Shown here: in pieces, positions 15,640 to 24,577 of the stretch
Layout: the number at the start of each line of letters is the position of its first letter
Numbering within the stretch: the stretch's first letter is position 1
Assembly (NCBI RefSeq): GCF_030817175.1
Contig: NZ_JAUSYY010000001.1
Span: 2,976,001 to 3,040,000, forward strand
Length of the DNA stretch: 64,000 nucleotides
From: Agromyces ramosus
Lineage (GTDB): Bacteria > Actinomycetota > Actinomycetes > Actinomycetales > Microbacteriaceae
Direction: 5' to 3'
Translations under genes and position numbers: made by a program
The notes under the pieces: generated by a model
What the model was told of the DNA's origin: nothing
Database searches by the model: none
The model's input: the letters and a program-made list of their open reading frames with translations, nothing else

Positions 15640-17805
15640 GTGGCGCACCGCATCTACATCTGCTCCGCCGAGGGCAACACCGGCAAGTCCACCGTGGCGC
15701 TCGGCACGCTCGACACACTGTCGAGACGCGCGACGCGAGTGGGGGTGTTCCGCCCGATCGCCCGTTCGACGGCCGAACGCGACTACGTGCTCGAGCTCCT
15801 GCTCGCACACGAGGCCGTTGCGCCGCTCGAATACGAGGACGCCATCGGCGTCGGCTACGACGACGTGCACTCCGACCCCGACGGCGCGCTCGCCACGATC
15901 GTGCGCCGGTTCAAGGCGGTCGAAGACCGGTGCGACGCCGTCGTCATCCTCGGCTCCGACTTCACCGATGTCGGCAGCCCGACCGAGCTCGCGTACAACG
16001 CACGAATCGCGGCAAACCTCGGCGCACCCGTGCTGCTCGTCGTCGGCGGCCGGGTCGGGCAGGGCCAGGGGCGCGGGCGCTCCGAGCGGCTCGGGTACTC
16101 CGACGCGCGCACACCCGACGAGCTCGCGCAGCTCACCGAGCTCGCCGTCGAGGAGCTCGAGCGCGAGCACGCGTCGCTGCTCGGCATCGTCGTGAACCGC
16201 GCCGACCCCGATCGGCTCGACGAGATCATCAAGACCGTGCGGGTCGTCGGCCGTTGGCAGGGCGCCGCCGCGGGCACCGCGACGCTCGCCGAGGCATCCG
16301 TCGCCGTCTGGGCCATTCCCGAAGACCCGTTCCTCGTCGCGCCCTCGATGCGCACGATCATGCAGGCCGTCGACGGCGAGCTCTACGCCGGCGATCCCGA
16401 CCTGCTGAATCGCGAGGCGCTCGGCGTAGTGATCGCCGCGATGTCGATGGAGAACGTGCTGACCCGGCTCATCGAGGGCTCGGTCGTGGTGGTGCCGGGC
16501 GATCGCAGCGAGGTGCTGCTCGGCGTGCTGACCGCGCACGCATCCGCGACGTTCCCGTCGATCTCGGGCATCGTGCTGAACGGCGGCTTCCCGTTGTCCG
16601 AACAGGTCGAGCGGCTCATCGACGGGCTCAAGGCGGGCCTGCCGATCATCCGCACCGAGCTCGGCAGCTACGACACCGCCCTCTCGATCACGCACTCGCG
16701 GGGCCGCCTCGCCGCCGAGTCGCAGCGCAAGCGCGACACCGCCCTGTCGCTCTTCGAGCAGCACGTCGACGGACCGGCCCTGCTCGACCGCCTCGAGATC
16801 GCCCGCCCCGAGGTCGTCACGCCGCTCATGTTCGAGTACGGCCTGCTCGAACGCGCCCGGCACGAGCGCAAGCACATTGTGCTGCCCGAGGGCTACGACG
16901 ACCGCATCCTGCGGGCCGCCGCGACGCTGCTCGCGCGGGATGTCGCCGAGCTCACGATCCTGGGTGAAGAGATCGAGATCCGCGCCCGCGCCATCGGGCT
17001 CGGGCTCGACATCTCGCGCGCGACGGTGCTCTCGAACCACGACCACGTGCTCGTCTACCGGTTCGCCGACGAGTACCAGCGCCGCCGCGCCCACAAGGGC
17101 GTCACGCTCGAGCAGGCCCGCGAGACGGTGCAGGACGTCTCGTACTTCGGCACCATGATGGTCGAGCTCGGCCTCGCCGACGGCATGGTGTCGGGGGCGG
17201 CGCACACCACGGCGCACACGATCCGTCCGTCGTTCGAGATCATCAAGACGAAGCCGGGCGTCGAGGTCGTCTCGAGCGTGTTCCTGATGGCGCTCGCCGA
17301 CCGGGTGCTCGTCTACGGCGACTGCGCGATCGTGCCCGACCCCACCTCCGAGCAGCTCGCCGACATCGCGATCTCGTCGGCCGCGACGGCGAAGCAGTTC
17401 GGCATCGAGCCGCGTATCGCGATGCTGTCGTACTCGACGGGGGAGTCGGGTTCGGGCGCCGACGTCGACAAGGTGCGCCGGGCGACCGCGCTCGTGCGCG
17501 AGCGCGCCCCGCAGCTCGCCGTCGAGGGCCCGATCCAGTACGACGCCGCCGCCGATGCGGCGGTCGCGCGCACGAAACTGCCCGATTCCGATGTCGCCGG
17601 TCGTGCGACGGTGTTCATCTTCCCCGACCTGAACACCGGCAACAACACCTACAAGGCGGTGCAGCGCTCATCGGGCGCCGTCGCGATCGGCCCGGTGCTG
17701 CAGGGGCTGAAGAAGCCCATCAACGACCTCTCGCGCGGCGCCCTCGTGCAGGACATCGTCAACACCGTGGCCATCACGGCGATCCAGGCGGCGGATGCCT
17801 CGTGA
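15640..17805 (+). CDS. pta: Phosphate acetyltransferase (long form with P-loop and DRTGG domains)
   Basis: 721 residues, the long E. coli/actinobacterial type. Residues 1-200 form a dethiobiotin-synthetase-like P-loop domain (SAEGNTGKSTVA, residues 9-20), about 210-320 the DRTGG domain, and about 385-721 the catalytic phosphotransacetylase (KHIVLPEGYDDRILRAA, SGAAHTTAHTIRPSFEIIKT, ALVQDIVNTVAITAIQA). It interconverts acetyl-CoA and acetyl phosphate. A -10 TAGGCT (15628-15633) ends 6 nt before the GTG, so the mRNA is probably leaderless. The stop overlaps ackA by 4 nt. Confidence 0.96.
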   Translation: MAHRIYICSAEGNTGKSTVALGTLDTLSRRATRVGVFRPIARSTAERDYVLELLLAHEAVAPLEYEDAIGVGYDDVHSDPDGALATIVRRFKAVEDRCDAVVILGSDFTDVGSPTELAYNARIAANLGAPVLLVVGGRVGQGQGRGRSERLGYSDARTPDELAQLTELAVEELEREHASLLGIVVNRADPDRLDEIIKTVRVVGRWQGAAAGTATLAEASVAVWAIPEDPFLVAPSMRTIMQAVDGELYAGDPDLLNREALGVVIAAMSMENVLTRLIEGSVVVVPGDRSEVLLGVLTAHASATFPSISGIVLNGGFPLSEQVERLIDGLKAGLPIIRTELGSYDTALSITHSRGRLAAESQRKRDTALSLFEQHVDGPALLDRLEIARPEVVTPLMFEYGLLERARHERKHIVLPEGYDDRILRAAATLLARDVAELTILGEEIEIRARAIGLGLDISRATVLSNHDHVLVYRFADEYQRRRAHKGVTLEQARETVQDVSYFGTMMVELGLADGMVSGAAHTTAHTIRPSFEIIKTKPGVEVVSSVFLMALADRVLVYGDCAIVPDPTSEQLADIAISSAATAKQFGIEPRIAMLSYSTGESGSGADVDKVRRATALVRERAPQLAVEGPIQYDAAADAAVARTKLPDSDVAGRATVFIFPDLNTGNNTYKAVQRSSGAVAIGPVLQGLKKPINDLSRGALVQDIVNTVAITAIQAADAS

Positions 17806-19010
17806 GCACCGTCCTCGTCGTCAACTCGGGTTCCTCGTCGCTGAAGTACCAGCTCATCGACCTCGACGGCGGTGACGATCGCCGACTCGCGAGCGGGCTC
17901 ATCGAGCGCATCGGGCACGACGACGCCCGCGCGGTCCACACGACCACGGCGCATCCGGATGGCGCCCCATTCACCGTCGACGCGCCGGTGGCCGATCATG
18001 ACGCGGCATTCGCGATGATGCTCGAGGCATTCGAGCAGCACGGCCCGTCGCTCGCCGAGCACGCGCCCGTCGCCGTGGGCCATCGCGTGGTGCAGGGCGG
18101 TGCGCGGTTCGTCGAGCCCACGGTGATCACCGAGCTCGTGAAGATCAACATCGACGAGCTCGCGGTGCTCGCGCCGCTGCACAACCCGGCCAACCTCGCG
18201 GGCATCGTCGCCGCCCAGCGAGCCTTTCCCGAGGTGCCGCACGTGGCGGTGTTCGACACGGCGTTCCACCAGACGATGCCGCCCGCCGCCTACACCTACG
18301 CGATCGACCGTGAGGTCGCCGAACGTCATCGGGTTCGGCGCTACGGATTCCATGGCACCTCGCACCGGTACGTCTCCCGGGCGGCTGCCGAGTTCCTCGA
18401 CGAGCCGGTGGAGGAGCTGCGCATGATCGTGCTGCACCTGGGCAACGGGGCGTCGGCGTGCGCGGTCGACGGCGGGCGCTCGGTCGAGACGAGCATGGGC
18501 ATGACGCCGCTCGAGGGGCTCGTCATGGGCACTCGCTCGGGCGACCTCGATCCCGCCGTGCTGGTGCACCTCCAGCGGCGGGCGGGGCTCGACGTCGACG
18601 GCATCGACCGGCTGCTGAACTCCCGCAGCGGCATCCTCGGCTTGAGCGGACACGCCGACATGCGCGATCTGGAGTCGGCGCGTGAAGCGGGCGACGAGGC
18701 GGCCGCGCTCGCGTTCGAGGTGTACGCGCATCGCATCCGCTCGTATGTGGGCGCCTACGCGGCACAGCTCGGCCGCGTCGACGCGATCGTGTTCACGGCG
18801 GGTGTGGGAGAGAACTCGGCGAGTGTGCGCGAGGCCGCGCTCGAGGGCCTCGAAGGGTTCGGCGTCGAGATCGACGATGCGCGCAATCGCGAGCGGCGCG
18901 GCGGCGCTCGCCGGATCTCGACTGATGCCTCGCGCACGGCGGTGCTCGTCGTGCCCACCGATGAGGAGCTCGAGATCGCCCGCCAGACCCTCGCAACCGT
19001 CGAGGCCTGA
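17802..19010 (+). CDS. ackA: Acetate kinase
   Basis: 402 residues, the normal length of the family. It makes ATP and acetate from acetyl phosphate produced by Pta. Both ASKHA signatures are visible: VLVVNSGSSSLKYQLID at the N-terminus and RYGFHGTSHRYVSRAA in the middle, plus VLHLGNGASACAVDGG and FTAGVGENSASVREA. The GTG start overlaps the pta stop (GTGA), a coupled pta-ackA operon as in many bacteria. Confidence 0.97.
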   Translation: MSTVLVVNSGSSSLKYQLIDLDGGDDRRLASGLIERIGHDDARAVHTTTAHPDGAPFTVDAPVADHDAAFAMMLEAFEQHGPSLAEHAPVAVGHRVVQGGARFVEPTVITELVKINIDELAVLAPLHNPANLAGIVAAQRAFPEVPHVAVFDTAFHQTMPPAAYTYAIDREVAERHRVRRYGFHGTSHRYVSRAAAEFLDEPVEELRMIVLHLGNGASACAVDGGRSVETSMGMTPLEGLVMGTRSGDLDPAVLVHLQRRAGLDVDGIDRLLNSRSGILGLSGHADMRDLESAREAGDEAAALAFEVYAHRIRSYVGAYAAQLGRVDAIVFTAGVGENSASVREAALEGLEGFGVEIDDARNRERRGGARRISTDASRTAVLVVPTDEELEIARQTLATVEA

Positions 19011-19033
19011 CCCCCACAGATTTACAAGAAGCA

Positions 19034-19076
19034 TTGTGCAAGAACACTTGTGCAACGGATCTTGCGGAATTATCCT
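19034..19076 (+). promoter_or_regulatory. Promoter and tandem TTGTGCAA repeats before the ArsR-type regulator
   Basis: TTGTGCAA occurs at 19034-19041 and 19048-19055, 14 bp apart, in an unusually AT-rich patch. The second copy contains a -35-like TTGTGC (19048-19053), 17 bp from TATCCT (19071-19076), which ends 6 nt before the ATG at 19083. This suggests a leaderless promoter overlapped by an autoregulatory operator. Confidence 0.55.
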
Positions 19077-19082
19077 GAGGGC

Positions 19083-19661
19083 ATGGCTGACCCGACGAAT
19101 TCCATCGACCTGCATGACGCGGGCCCCATGCGCGCCTTGGCGCACCCGCTGCGCCTGCGCATGCTCGGCCTCCTCCGCGTCGAGGGGCCGCAATCGGTGG
19201 GCCGGCTCGCCGAGGCGACCGGCGTGGCATCCGGCTCGGTGAGCTATCACCTCGCGACCCTTGCCAAGTACGGGTTCGTGATCCCGGCACCCGAGCTGGA
19301 ACGCGACGGCCGCGAGCGGTGGTGGAAGGCGGCGCACGAGATGACCACCTCGCAGTCGGCCGAGTTCCTCGACGACCCCGAGCGGCGTGAGGCCGACGAG
19401 GCGATGCGCAGGGCGGTGCTCGACTCCTATCACCGCGAGCTCCTCCGGTCACTCGACGCCGAGCTCGCCCTCGAACCCGAGTGGGTCGCGGCATCCGACT
19501 CGAGCGACGGAGGCGCCCACCTCACGCTCGACGAGTTCCGCGAGCTCGGCGCCGAGCTCGAGGCGCTCCGCGAGAAGTGGTGGGGCTACGGCCGCACCCC
19601 GAGGCCGGGCACCCGCCCGGTGCGCTGGATCACCCACGTCTTCCCCCGGAGCGAGCCGTGA
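19083..19661 (+). CDS. ArsR-family winged-helix transcriptional regulator
   Basis: 192 residues. The N-terminal HTH_20-type winged helix reads MRALAHPLRLRMLGLLRVEG, VGRLAEATGVASGSVSYHLA and TLAKYGFV; no ArsR metal-site cysteines are present, so it probably senses an organic ligand or is constitutively repressing. The C-terminal 90 residues form an effector/dimer helix region ending in PVRWITHVFPRSEP. The stop overlaps the MFS transporter start (GTGA), so it most likely represses its own operon through the tandem TTGTGCAA repeats upstream. Ligand unknown. Confidence 0.85.
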   Translation: MADPTNSIDLHDAGPMRALAHPLRLRMLGLLRVEGPQSVGRLAEATGVASGSVSYHLATLAKYGFVIPAPELERDGRERWWKAAHEMTTSQSAEFLDDPERREADEAMRRAVLDSYHRELLRSLDAELALEPEWVAASDSSDGGAHLTLDEFRELGAELEALREKWWGYGRTPRPGTRPVRWITHVFPRSEP

Positions 19662-20959
19662 GCGAGGCCACGACGACCACGGCCAGGGGGCCTGCGGCGA
19701 CGGATGCCCCGCGCCGGCGCCTGCCCATCTTCGCCCTGTTCGCCGCGCAGCTGTTCTCGCTCTCGGGCAACGCGATCGCCATGATCGCGATCCCGATCAT
19801 CGCTCTCACCGAGACCGGATCCCCGCTCGCGGCGGGCGTCGCCGGCGTCTTCGCGACGGTGCCGCTCATCATCGGCGGCGCGCTCGGCGGGGTGCTCGTC
19901 GACCGGTTCGGCTACCGCGTCTCGTCGGTGGTCGCCGACCTCGCGAGCGGTCTCACGGTGCTCGCCATCCCGGTGCTCGCGGCGACGGTGGGGCTCCACT
20001 TCGGCGTGCTCCTCGCCCTCGTCTTCCTCGGCGGGCTGCTCGACGCACCCGGCGACACCGCGAAGACCGTGCTGATGCCCGACCTCGCCGTGCTCGCCCG
20101 CATGCCGCTCGCCCGTGCCGCGGGCGTGCAGTCCACCGTGCAGCGCACGGCGACGCTGGTCGGTGCGGGCATCGCGGGGACGCTCGTCGCGCTCGCCGGT
20201 CCGATGCCCGCGCTCGTGGTCGATGCGACCGGGTTCGCGCTGTCGGCCGCACTCGTGGGGCTCTTCGTGCCGCGTCACGCCGAGGCATCCGATGCCGATG
20301 CGAGCGAGCACTCGGGGGGCGGTTTCGTCGCGGGCATCCGGTTCATCGCCCGCTCGCCGCTGCTCCGCGCCATCGTGCTCCTCGTCACGCTCACGAACGC
20401 GATCGACGCGGCGGGCATGACCGTGCTGAAGCCCGTCTACGCGACCGACGTGCTCGGCGACCCTGCGATGCTCGGGTTCATGGTCGGATGCTTCGCCGCC
20501 GGCGCCCTCAGCGGCTCGGCGCTCTTCGGGGCGTTCGGTCATCGGTACTCGGGGCGGCTGATGTTCGCGAGCTGCTTCGTGCTCGCCGGTGCGCCGCCGT
20601 ACCTCGCGATGGCCCTCGGGGCACCGATTCACGTGCTCCTGCCGATCCTCGCGGCCGCCGGACTCGCAGCCGGTGCGCTCAACCCCATGATGTCGACGGC
20701 GATGTACGGCCTCGTGCCCGACGGCATGCGAGCGCGCGTGTTCGGGGCGACGACCGCCGGGGTCGTGGCATCCATGCCCATCGGCGCCTTCGCGGGCGGC
20801 CTCGCGGTGGAGCAGCTCGGTCTCGTTCCGACCCTCGCCGCGTGTGCGGTGCTCTACCTTCTGCTGGGGTCGAGCCCGCTCTACATCCGCGCCTTCTCGG
20901 GACTGTCCGCAGCGCGCACCCCTACCGGGGTACGGGGTCAAGATGGCTCGACCGTGTGA
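19658..20959 (+). CDS. Major facilitator superfamily exporter
   Basis: 433 residues with about 12 hydrophobic helices, from FALFAAQLFSLSGNAIAMIA (residue 25 on) to LVPTLAACAVLYLLLGSSPL. The MFS motif A-like loop is GGVLVDRFGYRVSS after helix 2, and PDLAVLARMPLARAAGVQS after helix 4 is typical of MFS_3/TetV-like drug exporters. It is translated with the ArsR-type regulator through a GTGA overlap, a common arrangement for ligand-induced efflux. The substrate cannot be read from sequence. The stop codon lies inside the TGTGA-N6-TCACA palindrome of the next promoter. Confidence 0.87.
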   Translation: MSEATTTTARGPAATDAPRRRLPIFALFAAQLFSLSGNAIAMIAIPIIALTETGSPLAAGVAGVFATVPLIIGGALGGVLVDRFGYRVSSVVADLASGLTVLAIPVLAATVGLHFGVLLALVFLGGLLDAPGDTAKTVLMPDLAVLARMPLARAAGVQSTVQRTATLVGAGIAGTLVALAGPMPALVVDATGFALSAALVGLFVPRHAEASDADASEHSGGGFVAGIRFIARSPLLRAIVLLVTLTNAIDAAGMTVLKPVYATDVLGDPAMLGFMVGCFAAGALSGSALFGAFGHRYSGRLMFASCFVLAGAPPYLAMALGAPIHVLLPILAAAGLAAGALNPMMSTAMYGLVPDGMRARVFGATTAGVVASMPIGAFAGGLAVEQLGLVPTLAACAVLYLLLGSSPLYIRAFSGLSAARTPTGVRGQDGSTV

Positions 20960-20970
20960 TGTGATTCACA
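20955..20970. promoter_or_regulatory. Perfect TGTGA-N6-TCACA palindrome (CRP/GlxR-type site)
   Basis: TGTGATGTGATTCACA matches the cAMP-receptor-protein consensus exactly in both half-sites. It overlaps the MFS stop codon and lies about 105 bp upstream of the desaturase start, a suitable distance for activation or repression of that gene. Confidence 0.6.
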
Positions 20971-21075
20971 GCGGTGGCCTCGTACGCTCGGACGACGGTC
21001 GATCCCCGGCCGTGAAGCACACGCACCCGAAGCGTTCGTCTGGAATCTCATTCGTGCACTCGGCCGAGGAGATGA

Positions 21076-22212
21076 GTGCACGTGAGCCTGCTGGTCGTAG
21101 AACGCCCCGACGGTGCCGAGGGCACCATGTCGCCAGTCATCCGCACGGCGGGCCGACGGCGTGACGAGGTCGATCCGGCGCAGAGCGGTTTCGCGCAGCT
21201 CTCTCGCCAGATCAAGGCCGAGGGGCTGCTCGACCGATTCGTGGGCTTCTACGTGCGCAAGGCGATCTTCTGGGCGATCGTGGGCGGGGCGGCCGTCGCC
21301 GCATCCTTCGCCATCGGCGACTCGTGGTGGCAGCTCGTCATCGCCGGAGCGCTCGGCGTGGTCTTCACCCAGTTCGCGTTCATGGCACATGAAGCCTCGC
21401 ACCGGCAGGTGTTCCTCTCGGGGCCCGCGAACGACTGGGCCGGCCTGTTCCTCGCCAACCTCGTCGTCGGCATCAGCTACAGCTGGTGGATGAACAAGCA
21501 CACCCGCCATCACGGCAACCCCAACGTGATCGGCCGTGATCCCGACATCGTGAAGGACACGATCTCCTTCCTCGAAGAGGATGCCGCGCAGAGCCGCGGG
21601 CTCGTTCGGGTCATCACGCGCAAGCAGGGGTATCTCTTCTTTCCGCTGCTGCTGCTCGAGGGCATCAACCTGCACGTGCACGGCATCCGCCACGTGTTCG
21701 GGAAGGCACCGGTCAAGCGCCGCCGACTCGAGATCGCGCTCATCGCGGTGCGACTCATCGTGGTCGTCGCCCTCATCTTCTGGGCGTTCCCGCCGCTCCT
21801 GGCGGCCGCCTTCCTGCTGGTGCAGCTCGGCGTCTTCGGCGTCTACATGGGTGCATCGTTCGCGCCGAACCACAAGGGCATGCCGCTCATCCCACGAGGC
21901 ACCCGCGTCGACTTCCTCGAACGCCAGGTGCTGACGAGTCGCAACATCCGCGGCGGATGGTTCATCGACTCGTTCATGGGCGGACTCAACTACCAGGTGG
22001 AGCACCACCTCTTCCCGAGCATGGCGCGACCCGCGTTGGCACGAGCGCAACAGATCGTGCGCGAGCACTGTCGGGCGAACGACGTGCGCTACACCGAGAC
22101 GGGCCTCATCGAGTCGTACACGATCGTGATCGCCTACCTCAACCGCGTCGGACTCGCCGCGCGCGACCCGTTCGACTGCCCCATGATCAACTCGTATCGC
22201 CGCCGCGACTGA
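21076..22212 (+). CDS. Membrane fatty acid desaturase
   Basis: 378 residues (GTG 21076; GTG 21082 is also possible). The three histidine boxes of acyl-lipid/acyl-CoA desaturases are present: HEASH at His105, HTRHH at His142 and QVEHH at His310. The third box with glutamine is typical of linoleoyl-CoA/front-end-type desaturases. Four hydrophobic helices occur at about 62-90 and 215-260. It inserts a double bond into membrane fatty acids, using electrons from a ferredoxin or similar donor. No thioredoxin- or ferredoxin-like partner is adjacent. A CRP-like palindrome lies upstream; the gene is convergent with the SipW cluster. Confidence 0.88.
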   Translation: MHVSLLVVERPDGAEGTMSPVIRTAGRRRDEVDPAQSGFAQLSRQIKAEGLLDRFVGFYVRKAIFWAIVGGAAVAASFAIGDSWWQLVIAGALGVVFTQFAFMAHEASHRQVFLSGPANDWAGLFLANLVVGISYSWWMNKHTRHHGNPNVIGRDPDIVKDTISFLEEDAAQSRGLVRVITRKQGYLFFPLLLLEGINLHVHGIRHVFGKAPVKRRRLEIALIAVRLIVVVALIFWAFPPLLAAAFLLVQLGVFGVYMGASFAPNHKGMPLIPRGTRVDFLERQVLTSRNIRGGWFIDSFMGGLNYQVEHHLFPSMARPALARAQQIVREHCRANDVRYTETGLIESYTIVIAYLNRVGLAARDPFDCPMINSYRRRD

Positions 22213-22232
22213 GCGCGGCGAACGATCGTCGA

Positions 22233-22748
22233 TCAAGCCGGGACGCAGGTCGCAGCGCCGATTGTCAACGGCCACGTCGCGAGTCTGGCGACCCGTGGCG
22301 ACGTCCAGTTGCCGACCTTCGACTCCACTGCGATCGCCGCTTGCGTGCTGAGGATGCCGCCGAGCAGGCCGATGTTGTAGGTCGTCGTGTAGACGCCGCC
22401 GGCATCGGGCCCCGCCGTCGTCGCTCCCGTGGTGATCGGGAGCAAGTTGGGGATAGCGCCGTTGTTCGAGTAGTACAGGTTGAGATTCGTCGGCACGGTA
22501 TAGCCGCTCCCGACGGGGAACGACCAGCGGAGCGACAGCGTCGGCGTGACGACGTTGCCCCCTGCCGTGCAGCTGACGATGGTCGGGGTCCCGACCGCCA
22601 GGGCGGTGAACGAGCCCGTCGCCGACTCGCCGGCAAACCATGCCGCTTCGGTCTGTGCCGCTGAACCCGCGCTGCCGACCGAGCCGACTGCGACCATGAG
22701 CGCGCACCCCGCGAGCAGCGCGGCGGCCCGGGTCATCCGACTCATCAT
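22233..22748 (-). CDS. SipW-type signal peptide exported protein (third in operon)
   Basis: 171 residues with an N-terminal hydrophobic segment AAALLAGCALMVAVGSVGSAG, followed by TEAAWFAGESATGSFTAL, the Ala-Trp / Thr-Gly-Ser-Phe pattern that follows SipW-dependent signal peptides in TasA/camelysin-like proteins. The mature part has four cysteine-poor beta-type stretches and two cysteines (SCTAGG, ATCVPA). ATG 22748 has GGAGG 5 nt upstream and overlaps the stop of the signal peptidase gene (22745-22747). It is shorter and more diverged than the other two family members of this operon. Confidence 0.7.
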   Translation of the reverse strand: MMSRMTRAAALLAGCALMVAVGSVGSAGSAAQTEAAWFAGESATGSFTALAVGTPTIVSCTAGGNVVTPTLSLRWSFPVGSGYTVPTNLNLYYSNNGAIPNLLPITTGATTAGPDAGGVYTTTYNIGLLGGILSTQAAIAVESKVGNWTSPRVARLATWPLTIGAATCVPA

Positions 22749-23938
22749 GGCGTCCTCCGCCTGCGGGCAGCGGTGGTGAGCGAGACCACAGCACCGCCGA
22801 TGACGGCTGCGGCCGCGATCGCCAGGAGTGGCGCGACATCGACGCCGCTCGCGGCGATGGCACCACTTCCGTCGGTGCCCACGGACTCGCCGAATCCCTC
22901 GGCCGACACGGTGAACTCGCTGAGGACCGGGAGCTCCGAGCCCGCATCGCTCATGCGGGTCTCCACGCGAAGCCAGCGCTCCTCGGTGTCGGCCATGGTT
23001 CCGAGGTCGAATGTGTCGCGCTCGCCGAGTCCGGTCGTCGGCACCAGTACCGACTCGCCGTCGCAGCGGCCGTCGGCGGTGCGATGGTCGCATGCCGTGA
23101 CAGTCACCTCCAGCACCGGATTCGCCGAGCCTGCTGCGGTGAGCGAGATTCGCACGGTACCGGGCGACGGCGCTTCCGCCTCGACGCCGACGATCCACAC
23201 CGCGCTCTCGCCGGCTCCGAGCGTCGCCATCTCCGCCGCATCGCCGATCGACGTGAGCCGGATCACCTCGCCCTGCACGACGGCCTCCGTGCTCGCGGCC
23301 GCCGCCCGATCGACCGGCCCCGAGAGGGGGATCACGGCGATCGCGGCGACCGCGGCGATGGACAGGGCTGAGTGGGCCGCCGAGGTCGCTCGCGCGGCAC
23401 CGGTGTGCGGCGGGGCAGGCGACTCGCGATGCCGGCCGCATCCACCTCGCGGTGTCCGCGGCCAGAACGCCCAGACGACGAGCGTGGTCGCGCCGAGCGT
23501 GAGCCCGCCGAGCACGAGCGGTTGGCCGAGCGCCGCGATCGTCGTGGCGATGCCCGGTATGGCGAACAGCACGACGCGCACCGTGGTGACGCGGTAGGGC
23601 ATCGGATCGTCGACCGGGTTCGCATCGCCGCGAAGGGTCAGCTCCCGCTCTGCTCCCGGGCCCGAGATCGCGACGACCCGGTGCGTCACCGGCAGCTTGC
23701 CGGGTCGATCGACGGTGACGACGTCGCCGATGTCCACCGATGCCGCCGGCACCTCGCGCACGAGGGCGGCCGCCCCCGCGGGAATCGCGGGAGACATCGA
23801 CCCGGTCTTGAACAGCATGATCGACACGTCGAACGCGACGGCCGCCACGACGAGCGCGATGCAGACGGCGCCGCCCGCGGCGGCGATCGTCATGAGCACA
23901 TCGCCGACGACGGATGCCGCGCTGCGCCGCCTCCTCAC
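22745..23938 (-). CDS. sipW: SipW/archaeal-type signal peptidase I fused to a C-terminal exported domain
   Basis: 397 residues from GTG 23938. Residues 18-44 are a transmembrane helix; TGSMSP holds the nucleophile Ser47, and PVTHRVV (His86) replaces the Lys of ordinary bacterial enzymes, as in the SipW/ER type. A second hydrophobic stretch lies at about 121-160. Unusually, the chain continues: a third hydrophobic segment (190-206), a soluble domain (about 212-350, two cysteines at 283 and 292), then IAASGVD (361-367), a terminal helix and RRRR. The tail imitates a sortase-type sorting signal. It sits between two of its likely substrates. Confidence 0.8.
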   Translation of the reverse strand: MRRRRSAASVVGDVLMTIAAAGGAVCIALVVAAVAFDVSIMLFKTGSMSPAIPAGAAALVREVPAASVDIGDVVTVDRPGKLPVTHRVVAISGPGAERELTLRGDANPVDDPMPYRVTTVRVVLFAIPGIATTIAALGQPLVLGGLTLGATTLVVWAFWPRTPRGGCGRHRESPAPPHTGAARATSAAHSALSIAAVAAIAVIPLSGPVDRAAAASTEAVVQGEVIRLTSIGDAAEMATLGAGESAVWIVGVEAEAPSPGTVRISLTAAGSANPVLEVTVTACDHRTADGRCDGESVLVPTTGLGERDTFDLGTMADTEERWLRVETRMSDAGSELPVLSEFTVSAEGFGESVGTDGSGAIAASGVDVAPLLAIAAAAVIGGAVVSLTTAARRRRTP

Positions 23939-23946
23939 CGGAGCCC

Positions 23947-24570
23947 CTACGACGCCGACGCGGACGTGAACGCCCAGGTGACGGTGCCGGTGCGGCCTTG
24001 CGTCGTATTCGGGGCATCCGTCTTCAGCCGGATCTGGAAGCAGAACCGCACCGTGTTCGCCGCGTTCGCCGAGAGTGCACCCTGCACGCCGACAGGCACC
24101 GTCGTCACCGCGACGTAGGCCCCGGCGTACGTGGCGGCGGCGCACGTGGTCGTCGTGGCGGTCACCGCGACGCGGTACTCGAGCTGCCCGGTCAACTGGC
24201 TGTCGCCGGCCGGGACGGCCGAGGTCAGCACCGAGGTGCCGCCCACCGTGCTCGCGAGGGCCGGCGGGTCAGCCGGTCCTGTGGTGCGCACGTCGAGTCC
24301 AGCGGTGAACAGCGCGCCCGGAGACATGCCGGTCGCCGCGAATGTCAGCGTAGCCGGCGTCTGGTCATGGCTGGCGAATGTCGCATCGGTCGAGTTCTTC
24401 GAAACGGTGTCGAAGACGCTCGACCCGAACATGCCGGTGGCGTTCTCCGCATCGTTCCAGGCCGCGAGGGTGGCGGTCGCACCGACGCCCAGCACGAGAC
24501 CGCCGGCGAGCACGGCGCGCCAGCGTCCAGGCAGTGCTGCCCGAACGAAGGAGCCGCGATGCCGTGCCAC
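23947..24570 (-). CDS. TasA/camelysin-like SipW-dependent exported protein (second in operon)
   Basis: 207 residues. The signal region AVLAGGLVLGVGATATLAAW is followed by NDAENATGMFGSSVFD, the hallmark of SipW-cognate precursors. The mature domain is Thr/Ala/Val-rich and ends TVTWAFTSASAS, matching the GAVTWEFAATSTATLP end of the upstream paralogue, so the two arose by duplication. The start is GTG 24570, 7 nt after the upstream stop. TasA-type proteins form biofilm fibres or act as envelope proteins; fibre formation here is only an inference. Confidence 0.75.
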   Translation of the reverse strand: MARHRGSFVRAALPGRWRAVLAGGLVLGVGATATLAAWNDAENATGMFGSSVFDTVSKNSTDATFASHDQTPATLTFAATGMSPGALFTAGLDVRTTGPADPPALASTVGGTSVLTSAVPAGDSQLTGQLEYRVAVTATTTTCAAATYAGAYVAVTTVPVGVQGALSANAANTVRFCFQIRLKTDAPNTTQGRTGTVTWAFTSASAS

Positions 24571-24577
24571 GGGGTGC

